Assembly (NCBI GenBank): GCA_002480645.1
Contig: DLCN01000008.1
Span: 1 to 32,332 of the forward strand
Length of the DNA: 32,332 nucleotides
Source of the DNA: Balneolaceae bacterium UBA7797
GTDB taxonomy: Bacteria > Bacteroidota > Rhodothermia > Balneolales > Balneolaceae
Direction of reading: 5' to 3'
The notes below the pieces were generated by a model. That model had not been told where the DNA came from. It saw only the letters and a list, made by a program, of their open reading frames with translations, and ran no database searches. Numbering within the stretch: position 1 is the first letter of the stretch; each line of letters opens with the position of its first letter. This document shows, one piece after another, positions 8,659 through 16,112 of the stretch. Made by a program: the position numbers and the translations under genes.

Positions 8659-9615
8659 ATGCAGTATTTAGATTTTGAACAACCTATCGCTGATCTTGAA
8701 AAGAAAATTGAAGAATTAGAGAACCTGTCTTCGGTTAGCGAAGGGGTGCTCACCAAAGAGGTAGAAAGCCTTAAGAAGAAAGTAGATGCCCTTCGAAAAA
8801 ACATTTTCGAAAATCTGACGCGTTGGCAGCGTGTGCAATTAGCCCGCCATCCGGATAGACCGTATACACTCGATTATATTGAGCTGATGACCGATGAATT
8901 TATCGAATTACATGGTGATCGATATCATGCCGATGATAAAGCTATTGTAGGCGGGATCGGAAAGATCGACGGAAAGTCTGTGATGATCATTGGTCATCAA
9001 AAAGGGCGGGACACGGCTAGTCGTAAATATCGGAATTTTGGAATGGCTAATCCTGAAGGATACCGAAAAGCTTATCGCCTGATGAAAATGGCCGAGAAAT
9101 TTGATCTGCCTATCGTAACACTGGTGGATACTCCGGGTGCTTATCCGGGGTTGGAAGCAGAGGAAAGAGGTCAGGCAGAAGCCATTGCTAAGAACCTGAA
9201 AATGATGGCCATGCTAAAAGTTCCTTTTATTACTATTGTTATAGGTGAAGGAGCCAGTGGTGGAGCTATCGGGATAGGTATGGGTAATGAAGTGTATATG
9301 CTCGAAAATACCTGGTATTCAGTGATCTCTCCGGAATCCTGTTCATCCATTTTATGGAAAACATGGGATTATAAGGAGCAGGCGGCATCCGTATTAAAAC
9401 TTACGGCTGTTGATCTCGAGGAAATGAAAGTGATTGATGGGGTGATCAAAGAACCGTTGGCGGGAGCTCACCGGGATTTCGAAGCAGCAGCAAATGCTGT
9501 TAAAGTACAGATCCTTAAAAGCCTGAAAAAATTAGGTAAAATGAAGCCCGAGAAACTGATCGAGCAACGTATTGAGAAATACAGTGCTATTGGCGAATTC
9601 AAAGTAGTTAAATAA
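8659..9615 (+). CDS. accA: Acetyl-CoA carboxylase carboxyltransferase subunit alpha
   Basis: 318 residues from the ATG at 8659. An in-frame TTG 36 bases upstream is possible but adds residues not typical of the family, which begins MxYLDFExPI. AccA and AccD form the carboxyltransferase that moves CO2 from carboxybiotin to acetyl-CoA, giving malonyl-CoA for fatty acid synthesis. The N-terminal coiled region (LEKKIEELEN) is followed by the crotonase-type core: LARHPDRPYTLDYI, ELHGDRY, GHQKGRDTASRKYRNFGM, VDTPGAYPGLEAEERGQ, GEGASGGAIGIG, SPESCSSILW. No accD is in the window, so the partner is encoded elsewhere. It opens the lipid/envelope run that continues to 14152. Confidence 0.97.
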   Translation: MQYLDFEQPIADLEKKIEELENLSSVSEGVLTKEVESLKKKVDALRKNIFENLTRWQRVQLARHPDRPYTLDYIELMTDEFIELHGDRYHADDKAIVGGIGKIDGKSVMIIGHQKGRDTASRKYRNFGMANPEGYRKAYRLMKMAEKFDLPIVTLVDTPGAYPGLEAEERGQAEAIAKNLKMMAMLKVPFITIVIGEGASGGAIGIGMGNEVYMLENTWYSVISPESCSSILWKTWDYKEQAASVLKLTAVDLEEMKVIDGVIKEPLAGAHRDFEAAANAVKVQILKSLKKLGKMKPEKLIEQRIEKYSAIGEFKVVK

Positions 9616-10038
9616 TTGGATTTCCCTGATAAAGAGCCTCTGGTTCAATACGATCATACTTTGAGAAGCCGGTATAGCGAAACCGATAAAATGGGATATG
9701 TCTATTATGGGCACTATCTCGCTTTTTTTGAAGAAGCCCGTACAGAAATGATCCGCAATAGCGGGGTTTCCTACAGGCAGCTCGAGGATAACGGAGTTAT
9801 GCTACCGGTGATCCATTCAGAGATCGAATATAAGGCTCCGGTCTACTACGATGAGGAAGTGATCATCAGGGTGAAAGTGTATGATATCCCAACGATCCGT
9901 CTTCAGACATTTTATGAAGTTATTGCCAAGGAACGGGATCAGCTTTGTGCCAGAGGAGAAGTTACATTGGTATTTATGAAAGAAGATACCCGCAGACCCT
10001 GTCGAGCCCCGGACTACTTCCTGAAGCAATTCGAATAA
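9616..10038 (+). CDS. Acyl-CoA thioesterase, YbgC/FadM-type hotdog fold
   Basis: 140 residues, a normal size for a single 4HBT hotdog domain. The N-terminal RYSETDKMGYVYYGHYLAFFEEART matches the active-site helix region of YbgC/FadM enzymes, with the Asp of ETD as the expected catalytic residue. Start is TTG at 9616, directly after the accA stop with no spacer; the next in-frame ATG (MGYVYYG) would remove the catalytic segment, so TTG is preferred. It hydrolyses acyl-CoA thioesters; position next to accA suggests a link with fatty-acid metabolism. Substrate chain length is not predictable. Confidence 0.88.
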   Translation: MDFPDKEPLVQYDHTLRSRYSETDKMGYVYYGHYLAFFEEARTEMIRNSGVSYRQLEDNGVMLPVIHSEIEYKAPVYYDEEVIIRVKVYDIPTIRLQTFYEVIAKERDQLCARGEVTLVFMKEDTRRPCRAPDYFLKQFE

Positions 10039-10054
10039 AACCATACCCTGATCC

Positions 10055-10528
10055 ATGCGCCAAAAAGGGCTGTATTATATGCTCATGATGTTGAGCGCAC
10101 TTTTAGCGGTCCTGGCTGTCGGTCCGGGTTGGTATGGTGGCGATTTTCAAGGGGGATTTAATTTTCAACACCAGTTATTTGATCTGCTTTGTCATCAAAA
10201 TCCCGATCGGTCATTTCAATTACAAGGAGTGCAAATGGCCGTTTGCTCGCGCTGCTTGGGGATATATCTATCTTTTTTTCTTGGAGTTCTTTTGATGGCA
10301 CCTCTAAGTATTTTCAGTAAAAAGTTTAAAACCTTTGTGAAACCGGCTTTTTTTACCATTCTGATTCTAAACTTTTTAGATGTTATTTCGAATGAAGCAG
10401 GTATTTGGACGAACTCACTATTTTCGCGATTTTGGCTGGGCGCTTTAGTGGGTTTGGGCGCAGCTCTGTTACTGAGCAATGAGTTTTTTTCAACCAATTC
10501 TAAATCGGAGAACAATTATGGAGAATGA
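10055..10528 (+). CDS. DUF2085 family membrane protein
   Basis: 157 residues with about four hydrophobic segments. The central signature, LFDLLCHQNPDRSF followed by MAVCSRCLGIYLSFF, is the DUF2085 pattern (CHQ...RS...CxRCxGIY). The conserved Cys and His residues suggest a metal or redox site at the membrane, but no function is established that I can name. The ATG lies 17 bases after the thioesterase stop, and the last 11 bases overlap the start of the next membrane protein, so translation is probably coupled. Confidence 0.85.
   Translation: MRQKGLYYMLMMLSALLAVLAVGPGWYGGDFQGGFNFQHQLFDLLCHQNPDRSFQLQGVQMAVCSRCLGIYLSFFLGVLLMAPLSIFSKKFKTFVKPAFFTILILNFLDVISNEAGIWTNSLFSRFWLGALVGLGAALLLSNEFFSTNSKSENNYGE
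10507..10510 (+). promoter_or_regulatory. Shine-Dalgarno deciding the DUF4199 start
   Basis: GGAG lies 7 bases before the ATG at 10518, inside the end of the preceding gene. It supports 10518 over the longer in-frame start at 10479. Confidence 0.6.
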
Positions 10529-11057
10529 TCAACTAAACGGTGCAACCCCAAGTTATTGGAACTCTGTGCTGATCGCAGGGATCATAACAGCGATCGTCTA
10601 TTCGGCTTTAGGTATATTAAGCAGCTATATGATGCTTAAAAGTTCCTCAGCATCTCAGGCTTTGGGAATTTTTGTTTGTCTTATAAGTTCAATGGCAGGG
10701 GTTATTGCTAACCGTCATTATGCCAAAGAATTTGATATATCATACAGTCTTGGTAAAGGTGCTTTGATCGGTTTTTTAGCGGCAATAGTTGCGGTAATTG
10801 TAGGAACTGTGATCTCTCTTATCTGGACCACAGTTATTGATCCGGGCCTTAATGATGCGGTATATCAGGCGCAGATCTCAGCCATGGAAGCTCAGGGAAT
10901 GTCGCAGGAGCAGATCGATATGGCTCTGTCTTTTTCTCCGGAACCGGGCTCAACAACAGCTGTTTTAATGGGAGTGGGTATCGGAATTCTGGGATTAGGT
11001 ATCGTTAATGTGATCTCAGGAATCATAAGTGCAAAGATCTTCGCCAGCGAAGAATAA
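10518..11057 (+). CDS. DUF4199 family membrane protein
   Basis: 179 residues from ATG 10518 (MENDQLNGA), chosen because of the GGAG seven bases upstream. Four membrane helices are visible: 15-35, 45-65, 75-100 and 145-172. Between helices three and four is the characteristic DUF4199 loop (YQAQISAMEAQGMSQEQIDM). The family is widespread in Bacteroidota and has no assigned function. It overlaps the DUF2085 gene by 11 bases and is followed 27 bases later by a CPBP protease. Confidence 0.85.
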   Translation: MENDQLNGATPSYWNSVLIAGIITAIVYSALGILSSYMMLKSSSASQALGIFVCLISSMAGVIANRHYAKEFDISYSLGKGALIGFLAAIVAVIVGTVISLIWTTVIDPGLNDAVYQAQISAMEAQGMSQEQIDMALSFSPEPGSTTAVLMGVGIGILGLGIVNVISGIISAKIFASEE

Positions 11058-11084
11058 TTAACATATCAATTACAGTAGTAGAGC

Positions 11085-12038
11085 ATGCAGGAGCAAAGTG
11101 AAGAAATGAATCCCATGAATCTGGGGGAGAACGAATTCACTCCGGATAACAGATCATGGACTGAAAGAAACGGGTTTGCCCATTGGGTGATGGCATTTAC
11201 CTGGGTGATATTTGCCATAATTGCTTTCAATGTAGTGGGAGCAGTTGTGGGTGTAATTGCTGCTTTTTTTGTAGTGGAAGACCCGACCGATATAAATGCT
11301 TTGCTCTCTGCGATCACTGATAATTCCAATGTTTTTTTTCTGGTAAATACATCAGGGCAGTTTCTGATATTTGCACTGGGAACACTGCTAATATTAAAAC
11401 TTAGTGCTCCTAAAGGATTCCGGATGGAATTTATCCGGTTAAAATTCAGGAGAGATACACTTCGATATATCCTAATTGCTATCGTTTTAACCATCTCGAT
11501 CTACCCAACGGTCTTGTTTTTAGGTTGGCTTAATTCATTTTTGCCTGTACCTCAGTGGATGGCAGAATTGCAGCAAACGATGGATGAGATGATCAAAAAA
11601 TTATTGAAAACAGAAAACATTCTGGTGCTTGGACTTATTCATATCGGTATGGTTCCGGCAATCTGTGAAGAGATCATGTTCAGAGGATATGTACAACGAT
11701 CCCTGGAAAAATCCTGGGGAATATGGGCATCCATATTTGTGTCGGGTTTTGTGTTCGGCGCCTATCATTTGCAGATCACAAACATACTACCACTTGCGGC
11801 ACTCGGTATATTATTCGCTTACATCACCTACATCTCAGACAGTATCATACCGGCGATGTTTGCACATTTTGCCAATAATGGGGGGCAGGTTGTATTAAGT
11901 TCATTTTATCCCGAAATGTTGGATGCTGATGTATCACCGGAAACACAATTACCCTGGTTATTGATCATTTTTAGTATAATTGTGACTGCAGGCTTAGTAT
12001 ATTGGTTGTATCAATTCAGACCCAAGGAGGAGTTATGA
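11085..12038 (+). CDS. CPBP-family intramembrane glutamic endopeptidase (CAAX/Abi type)
   Basis: 317 residues with about eight hydrophobic segments. The three CPBP motifs are present in order: EExxxR (E195, E196, R200 in ICEEIMFRGYV), FxxxH (H228 in FGAYH) and HxxxN (H261, N265 in HFANN). These proteins belong to the Rce1/CAAX protease superfamily; bacterial members are implicated in processing peptides or membrane proteins, but the substrate is unknown. Its final TGA overlaps the ATG of the DUF2007 gene as ATGA, indicating coupled translation. Confidence 0.9.
   Translation: MQEQSEEMNPMNLGENEFTPDNRSWTERNGFAHWVMAFTWVIFAIIAFNVVGAVVGVIAAFFVVEDPTDINALLSAITDNSNVFFLVNTSGQFLIFALGTLLILKLSAPKGFRMEFIRLKFRRDTLRYILIAIVLTISIYPTVLFLGWLNSFLPVPQWMAELQQTMDEMIKKLLKTENILVLGLIHIGMVPAICEEIMFRGYVQRSLEKSWGIWASIFVSGFVFGAYHLQITNILPLAALGILFAYITYISDSIIPAMFAHFANNGGQVVLSSFYPEMLDADVSPETQLPWLLIIFSIIVTAGLVYWLYQFRPKEEL
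12024..12030 (+). promoter_or_regulatory. Strong Shine-Dalgarno deciding the DUF2007 start
   Basis: AAGGAGG lies 4 bases before ATG 12035. It selects this ATG over an in-frame upstream start at 12002 and shows that SD-led initiation is used at least here. Confidence 0.75.
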
Positions 12039-12322
12039 GTTTATTCGATCATCCAAAACCAAACGAAATTGATAATTGGGTATGCATTTTTGAAAGCAGC
12101 ACCGATTATGAAGTAGAATTGGCCCGAAATTATCTGGCGAATCTGAAGATCCCTTCAAATATCCTCTCCAAAAAAGATTCTGCCTATAGTCTTGGAGTCG
12201 GTGAAATGGCGCTTATCTATTTATATGTACCTGCCGAATTTGAGAAAGGAGCCCGCAAAGCACTCAGCGAGTTCAACGATATTGATGTGGATGAAGATCC
12301 GGAAGATGGAGAAGCGGATTGA
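12035..12322 (+). CDS. DUF2007 family small protein (putative signal-transducing)
   Basis: 95 residues. NWVCIFESSTDYEVELARNYL followed by LKIPSNILSKKDSAYSL and ALIYLYVPAEFEKGARKAL is the single compact DUF2007 domain. An acidic tail follows (DIDVDEDPEDGEAD). The family is called a putative prokaryotic signal-transducing protein, but direct function is unknown. The gene overlaps the CPBP gene by ATGA, and its TGA stop overlaps the TTG start of cdsA, so it is locked between membrane-protein genes in translation. Confidence 0.85.
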   Translation: MSLFDHPKPNEIDNWVCIFESSTDYEVELARNYLANLKIPSNILSKKDSAYSLGVGEMALIYLYVPAEFEKGARKALSEFNDIDVDEDPEDGEAD

Positions 12323-13140
12323 GTGAACTTTCGAAACGGATACTGGTTGCAGTACCCGCAGCAGCAATATTTATCTGGCTCACATGGCTGGGAGGTTGGT
12401 ATTTTAAAGGGATGGTGATCCTGATCTCGATGTTTATTCAACATGAGATCATTAAGATCATGGATCATGCTCATTCCCCTGTCGACTATCTGTTTCCATA
12501 CACGGTGGCGTTATGGGTATTACTATCAAATCAGATTCCATTCGCATTCGAAATTGGGCTTGTAATCTTTGTGCTTTTTATTGCACTTCAGGTTTTTAAC
12601 AGGTCGGAGCATAATATTTCTGAGTTGTCTTCCACACTTTTTGCTGGTTTATACGCACCACTGGGAATGCTTTCATTGATATTAGTGAATGATTTCGGGA
12701 GCAATATCACCGGATTTATCTTAACTATGCTCACAATTTGTATGGTTTGGGGAAGTGATATTCTTGCCTATTTCGGAGGTAAAACTTTTGGAAAACATCC
12801 TTTGGCTCCTGCGATCAGTCCAAAGAAAACATGGGAAGGTTTTTTCTCAGGATATGTGGGGAGTGCCATCGGCGCGGGGTTATTCATAGTTGCTATACCC
12901 TATTCCACTCCCTTAACCGAACTTCAATTATTACCGATGGCTATTCTGGTCGCTACCTTTGGCCCGTTGGGTGATCTGCTGGAAAGTAAATTGAAAAGAG
13001 CTGCCAATCTAAAAGACTCAGGTAGCATTTTGCCGGGACATGGAGGGTTTTTTGATCGCTTTGATGCCGTCATACTCGCATCGCCCGTCGTTTACGTATA
13101 TCTGAGAATACTCGAAGAACTCAACTATGTCGCATTTTAA
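12319..13140 (+). CDS. cdsA: Phosphatidate cytidylyltransferase
   Basis: 273 residues, about seven or eight membrane helices. It makes CDP-diacylglycerol from phosphatidate and CTP, the branch point for bacterial phospholipids. The C-terminal CDP-diglyceride synthetase signature is complete: SKLKRAANLKDSGSILPGHG from residue 223, followed by GFFDRFD. KTWEGFFSGYVG and FGPLGDLLES precede it. The TTG start at 12319 overlaps the preceding TGA; no ATG sits close enough to replace it without cutting the first helix. The last 14 bases overlap the dipeptide epimerase gene. Confidence 0.95.
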   Translation: MSELSKRILVAVPAAAIFIWLTWLGGWYFKGMVILISMFIQHEIIKIMDHAHSPVDYLFPYTVALWVLLSNQIPFAFEIGLVIFVLFIALQVFNRSEHNISELSSTLFAGLYAPLGMLSLILVNDFGSNITGFILTMLTICMVWGSDILAYFGGKTFGKHPLAPAISPKKTWEGFFSGYVGSAIGAGLFIVAIPYSTPLTELQLLPMAILVATFGPLGDLLESKLKRAANLKDSGSILPGHGGFFDRFDAVILASPVVYVYLRILEELNYVAF

Positions 13141-14152
13141 GATTCGATGGAATCATTTTGCCTTAAAGCTTAAACACACATTCACCATTTCCAGAAGTTC
13201 GAGAACGGAAGTTCCTGTCATGTTTATTGAACTCGAAAAAGATGGGATTATCGGATTTGGAGAAGCTTCACCCAATGCCAGATATGATGAAACTCCGGAG
13301 AAAGTGGAGGCTGTATTTGCAGGATTGAATCCGGAAATTTTTGATTCGGTAAATACTCCAGAAGAAGTAGAACAAGCACTTGACGCTCTGAATATTGATG
13401 TACATTGCGCACGTTTTGCTATCGAAATGGCCTGGTTGGATTGGTGGGCAAAATCACAGGGTCAACCACTGTGGAAACTGTGGGGAGCTGAAACTCCGGT
13501 TGGACCGGTTACCTCATTCACTATTGGTATTGATACGGTAGAGAATATGGTATTGAAGATTAAAGAGGCAGATCAATACCCGGTCTATAAAGTAAAATTG
13601 GGAACCGATCATGACCATGAGATCATAAAAGCCATTCGCTCAGTTACAGATAAACCTATTAGGGTTGATGCCAACGAAGGCTGGAAAACAGTAGAACAGG
13701 CTGTTGAGGAGATCGATTTTCTGAACGGAATGGATATTGAGCTGATTGAACAGCCTATGCCTTCCTCGCAATTCAATGACATGGTGGTACTAAAGAGTAA
13801 AGCAACGGTCCCGTTAGCTGCCGATGAGAGTTTTATTGGTGATGAAGATCTTGAAGAACTTTCCGAAGGTTTTCATGTGATCAATATCAAACTCATGAAG
13901 ATAGCCAGCCTCGTGAAGGCCAAACGGGTATTGGATAATGCCCATGCATTGGGATTGAAAGTAATGATCGGTTGTATGATCGAAAGTTCATTGGCTAATG
14001 CAGCGGGGGCACTGCTTGGACTTTGGGCAGATTACGTGGATCTGGATGGACATGTTCTCATCTCAAATGATCCCTTCACCGGGCTTACGATCAATGGTAA
14101 AGGACAAATTGAGCTTTCTCATGAACCGGGCTTTGGTATCTCAAAGAGATAA
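13127..14152 (+). CDS. Dipeptide epimerase (enolase superfamily, L-Ala-D/L-Glu epimerase type)
   Basis: 341 residues with the muconate-lactonizing subgroup fold. An N-terminal capping domain is followed by a barrel with catalytic Lys155-x-Lys157 (YKVKLG), metal ligands Asp181 (RVDANEG), Glu208 (LIEQPMP) and Asp233 (AADES), and the opposite catalytic Lys255 (INIKLMK). IGCMIESSLANAAG near the C-terminus is typical of dipeptide epimerases (YcjG/YkfB). Such enzymes epimerise L-Ala-D-Glu and related dipeptides in murein peptide recycling. O-succinylbenzoate synthase is a related alternative, but the C-terminal motif favours the epimerase. It overlaps cdsA by 14 bases. A short inverted repeat, TATCTC/GAGATA, spans 14137-14151. 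Confidence 0.85.
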   Translation: MSHFKIRWNHFALKLKHTFTISRSSRTEVPVMFIELEKDGIIGFGEASPNARYDETPEKVEAVFAGLNPEIFDSVNTPEEVEQALDALNIDVHCARFAIEMAWLDWWAKSQGQPLWKLWGAETPVGPVTSFTIGIDTVENMVLKIKEADQYPVYKVKLGTDHDHEIIKAIRSVTDKPIRVDANEGWKTVEQAVEEIDFLNGMDIELIEQPMPSSQFNDMVVLKSKATVPLAADESFIGDEDLEELSEGFHVINIKLMKIASLVKAKRVLDNAHALGLKVMIGCMIESSLANAAGALLGLWADYVDLDGHVLISNDPFTGLTINGKGQIELSHEPGFGISKR

Positions 14153-14161
14153 CTTCCTGGG

Positions 14162-14602
14162 TTAATTCTTGTTCCTGAATAAGGAAATTAAATTATTTAC
14201 GGCATACAAGAGCATAAAGGCCGCGATCAGATAAGCAATAGAATCCGGGTTAGAAAAGATCAGTGCTGCAATGATGATCGTCAAAATGCCAAGGATGGTA
14301 AGGCTGAACGAGAATAATAATACAAGGCCAAACACTCCAAGGAAGATGGCAAATGTGACAGGGATCAGATCAGGAAAAATAAAGATCAATGCACCGGTTA
14401 CAATCGGTATGGCAGAGATAATTGACGGAAGTTTAAAAGCAAGGAATAATAATCCGAGTGCAACCAGATAACCCCCAACGATCAGATACAGGAACTCCGG
14501 GTAGATCAGCGTGAGTACTCCGGTAGCCAGCGTTAGTATCGCATTTACAATTTGACGTTCCCGAGGCTTAAAATCCGTTTCAATTTGAATGATATTTAGC
14601 AT
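14162..14602 (-). CDS. HdeD/DUF308-like six-helix membrane protein
   Basis: 146 residues, almost entirely hydrophobic, with six predicted helices arranged as three internal repeats: IYPEFLYLIVGGYLVALG, IFPDLIPVTFAIFLGVFG, SNPDSIAYLIAAFMLLYAV. The repeated Pro-Asp/Glu between helices is the DUF308 (HdeD) layout. In E. coli HdeD contributes to acid resistance, but orthology is not claimed. It converges on the epimerase gene with 9 bases between stops; the 104 bases upstream of its start contain no obvious element. Confidence 0.7.
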   Translation of the reverse strand: MLNIIQIETDFKPRERQIVNAILTLATGVLTLIYPEFLYLIVGGYLVALGLLFLAFKLPSIISAIPIVTGALIFIFPDLIPVTFAIFLGVFGLVLLFSFSLTILGILTIIIAALIFSNPDSIAYLIAAFMLLYAVNNLISLFRNKN

Positions 14603-14706
14603 AATCAGATAATTAGTTTTTGTTGTACCTGAATATTTCTACCGATTTATCCGCCTTCTTGTTCCGATTTTAAACTTCTTCGTAAATCAAAGATGCTCAG
14701 GTAAGC

Positions 14707-15165
14707 TTACTCTGCTTCCGGAAGTTCAGGGTTAGATCTTTGGTGCAGCATATATCCTGTCACCAATACGATCATAAGTACAACATTTTTGCTGATCGTA
14801 GCTTTGGGACTGGATAAGATATCGAAGGCCCCAAAACATCCACAGGATTCCATGTCCATATCCTCCAGCTGAAAATAAACCAATACAGAAGTAAGTGAGA
14901 AAAGCAGAAGAAAAGATCCGATCATTGCCGGTCTTACCTGTTTACCTGAAAGTAGTAAGCCTGCAAGAATTAACTCAAAAATAGTAATGGAAGTAACGAT
15001 CAGGATTTTATACTCGATCAACCAATAGAATTCCATGCTCAGGAGTTCCACCAGATATTTGGCATCATCACTATTTATTAATTTCCCGATTCCGGAAAGT
15101 AAAAACACCAGCCCGAGAAAAATTCGTATAATTAAAAGAATGCGCGCTCTGGTTTTTGGGTTCAT
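14707..15165 (-). CDS. MauE/DoxX-like membrane protein
   Basis: 152 residues, four membrane helices. FLGLVFLLSGIGKLI at the N-terminus and MESCGCFGAFD between helices three and four are the marks of the MauE branch of the DoxX-like superfamily. MauE is linked to disulfide/thiol maturation in methylamine dehydrogenase synthesis; Bacteroidota homologues are of unknown function, and the CGCFG cysteines suggest a redox role. It is divergent from the TIGR01777 epimerase gene with only 38 bases between starts. Confidence 0.8.
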   Translation of the reverse strand: MNPKTRARILLIIRIFLGLVFLLSGIGKLINSDDAKYLVELLSMEFYWLIEYKILIVTSITIFELILAGLLLSGKQVRPAMIGSFLLLFSLTSVLVYFQLEDMDMESCGCFGAFDILSSPKATISKNVVLMIVLVTGYMLHQRSNPELPEAE

Positions 15166-15203
15166 GTATGTATACAGAGTGTAAGGATTAATGAATTTCT
15201 AGT

Positions 15204-16109
15204 ATGAAAACTATACTGATTACAGGCGGAACAGGGTTTATCGGGCAGGAACTTAGAACCATGCTATTGCAGGCCGGTCATTCCGTGATCGTAGTAACCC
15301 GTAAGCCTGAAAAATATGCGGATGAAGCAGCTAAGAATCAACAATTCATAAGCTGGGACGACGATCTTCCGAAAGCGATGAATTCTACCGATGTGGTGAT
15401 AAATTTAGCCGGTGAGAATCTGTTTAGCCAACGATGGACTGATGAGGTTAAGAACAGGATCTATAACAGCAGGATTGATACTACACGCAAGATCGTAGAG
15501 GCAATGCGAAATGCAGAAGATAAACCGGAGTTACTTATCTCAGCCTCAGCATCAGGTATTTATGGTGACAGAAAAGAGGAGATCCTCACTGAAGAGGCTT
15601 CAGTAGCTACCGATTTTCTTGCAAAAGTTTGTATCGATTGGGAGAATGAAGCGCAAAAAGCCAGTGAATTCGGCGTTCGGGTAGTTAACCCCAGAATTGG
15701 GATCGTATTAGAAGAAAATGGCGGGGCACTGGAGAAAATGCTCACTCCATTCAAATTATTTGTCGGGGGACCGATCAGCGATGGGAAACAATATATGAGC
15801 TGGATTCACCGCACTGATCTGTGTCGGAGTTTACTCTTTCCAATGGAAAACAACGAAATAGTGGGACCTTTTAATGCCTGTGCACCAGAACCGGTAACGA
15901 TGAATACACTCGCAGAAACATTAGGAAGTATCATGAACCGGCCATCTATTTTCAGAGTGCCTGAAATTACACTTAAAGTGTTATTCGGTGAAGGAGCCAA
16001 ACCAATTTTAGATAGCATCAGGATGCAGCCGAAAGTACTACAGGTACAGGGATTTGAATTCAGATTTGAATCGCTGGAAGAAGCACTTGCTGATATTGTA
16101 TACGACTGA
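15204..16109 (+). CDS. TIGR01777-family NAD(P)-dependent epimerase (YfcH/SDR39U1 type)
   Basis: 301 residues. The extended-SDR nucleotide motif TGGTGFIG (residues 7-14) opens the protein, followed by VVINLAGENLFSQRWT, SASASGIYGDR, WENEAQKA and a C-terminal DUF1731-like segment (FRVPEITLKVLFGEGA...ILDSIRMQPKVLQVQGFEFRF). This is the standard TIGR01777 architecture; biochemical function of the family is poorly known. The classical YxxxK is not obvious, as in other family members. It ends three bases before the convergent lipoprotein gene. Confidence 0.92.
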   Translation: MKTILITGGTGFIGQELRTMLLQAGHSVIVVTRKPEKYADEAAKNQQFISWDDDLPKAMNSTDVVINLAGENLFSQRWTDEVKNRIYNSRIDTTRKIVEAMRNAEDKPELLISASASGIYGDRKEEILTEEASVATDFLAKVCIDWENEAQKASEFGVRVVNPRIGIVLEENGGALEKMLTPFKLFVGGPISDGKQYMSWIHRTDLCRSLLFPMENNEIVGPFNACAPEPVTMNTLAETLGSIMNRPSIFRVPEITLKVLFGEGAKPILDSIRMQPKVLQVQGFEFRFESLEEALADIVYD

Positions 16110-16112
16110 TGA

